From Immundisolibacter sp. (GTDB lineage Bacteria > Pseudomonadota > Gammaproteobacteria > Immundisolibacterales > Immundisolibacteraceae), in contig NZ_JBFIII010000138.1 of the NCBI RefSeq assembly GCF_041601295.1, positions 1 through 5,528 on the forward strand: a stretch of DNA of 5,528 bases. The letters are read 5' to 3'. The position numbers were made by a program, and so were the translations under genes. Under the pieces are notes generated by a model that saw only the letters and a program-made list of their open reading frames with translations, was not told the DNA's origin and ran no database searches. Shown here piece by piece: positions 5,422-5,528 of the stretch (the stretch's first letter is position 1; every line of letters begins with the position of its first letter).

Positions 5422-5452
5422 TGCGCCGACGTCCCCCCGCTTTCAGTAGCGG
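5422..5452. repeat. Probable right terminal inverted repeat of the second IS3 element
   Basis: The end TGCGCCGACGTCCCCCC is followed by GCTTTCAGTAGCGG, and the OrfB stop codon lies 7 bases beyond it. It resembles the end at 4696-4667, sharing TG, CGACG, a C-run and a final AG.AG.GG pattern. Confidence 0.5.
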
Positions 5453-5458
5453 GGCCGT

Positions 5459-5528
5459 TTAGAGTCCGGGGTTAGGGTAGCCGATCTCGGCCATCTGTTT
5501 GGCGTAGGCGGCGGGCGTCAGCCCGCCC
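5459..5528 (-). CDS. IS3-family transposase OrfB, C-terminal 22 residues (partial)
   Basis: The minus-strand frame reads GGLTPAAYAKQMAEIGYPN, then PGL and a TAA stop. The 'GLTPAAYA' segment is characteristic of the extreme C-terminus of IS3-family integrase-type transposases, just after the catalytic core. Only this tail is inside the window, so it cannot be judged intact or broken. Its orientation equals that of the IS3 remnant at 4380-4696, and it could be another copy of the same or a close IS. Confidence 0.8.
   Translation of the reverse strand, partial: GGLTPAAYAKQMAEIGYPNPGL

Larger units (their letters stand above)
5422..5528 (-). mobile_element. 3' end of a second IS3-family insertion sequence, entering from the right edge
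   Basis: The segment holds the OrfB C-terminus followed by a probable terminal repeat. Read from outside in on the plus strand the end is TGCGCCGACGTCCCCCCGC, starting with TG and carrying a C-run as in the remnant's end at 4696. The body of the element lies beyond the window, so its integrity is unknown. Confidence 0.7.

Overview
The window is high-GC chromosomal DNA of proteobacterial character. The insertion-sequence types and the secretion genes fit a betaproteobacterium of the Burkholderiales type, but a gammaproteobacterium such as Pseudomonas cannot be excluded from this window alone. It divides into an ordered gene block on the left and a mosaic of mobile-element debris around a toxin-antitoxin pair on the right.

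Left block (1-3880, all genes on the minus strand). Three genes encode a complete type I secretion machine in transcription order: a PrtD/LipB/HasD-like ABC transporter (1598-3319), a HlyD-like membrane fusion protein (136-1527), and the start of a TolC-family outer membrane protein (136-1, running off the left edge). ATP hydrolysis by the inner-membrane transporter would drive an unfolded substrate through the HlyD/TolC conduit to the outside in one step. The last two genes share a base (TGATG), so they are probably translationally coupled. No substrate gene lies beside the transporter here. Upstream, after a 270-bp gap, is a small DUF427 gene (3590-3874) with no evident link to secretion.

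Middle (3881-4193). I see no convincing gene in these 313 bases.

Right block (4194-5528). A 152-bp element (4198-4349), built almost wholly of five consecutive hairpins, has imperfect terminal inverted repeats resembling IS5-subgroup ends and is flanked on both sides by CTAG, the type of target IS5 elements duplicate. I interpret it as a non-autonomous MITE. It directly abuts a dead IS3-family remnant (about 4380-4696, minus strand). In that remnant the N-terminus of OrfA is joined in frame to the OrfB catalytic-core region, with a TAG replacing the conserved tryptophan codon. Next comes a plus-strand RelE/ParE-type toxin-antitoxin operon (antitoxin 4819-5004, toxin 4994-5299, overlapping by 11 bases). 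The window ends in the 3' end of a second IS3-family element (5422-5528, minus strand). The two IS3 pieces lie in the same orientation and present related ends toward the toxin-antitoxin pair, so the pair sits in a roughly 725-bp island between two IS copies.

No wholly new system is demonstrated. The features most worth follow-up are the five-hairpin MITE and the IS-bracketed toxin-antitoxin pair.
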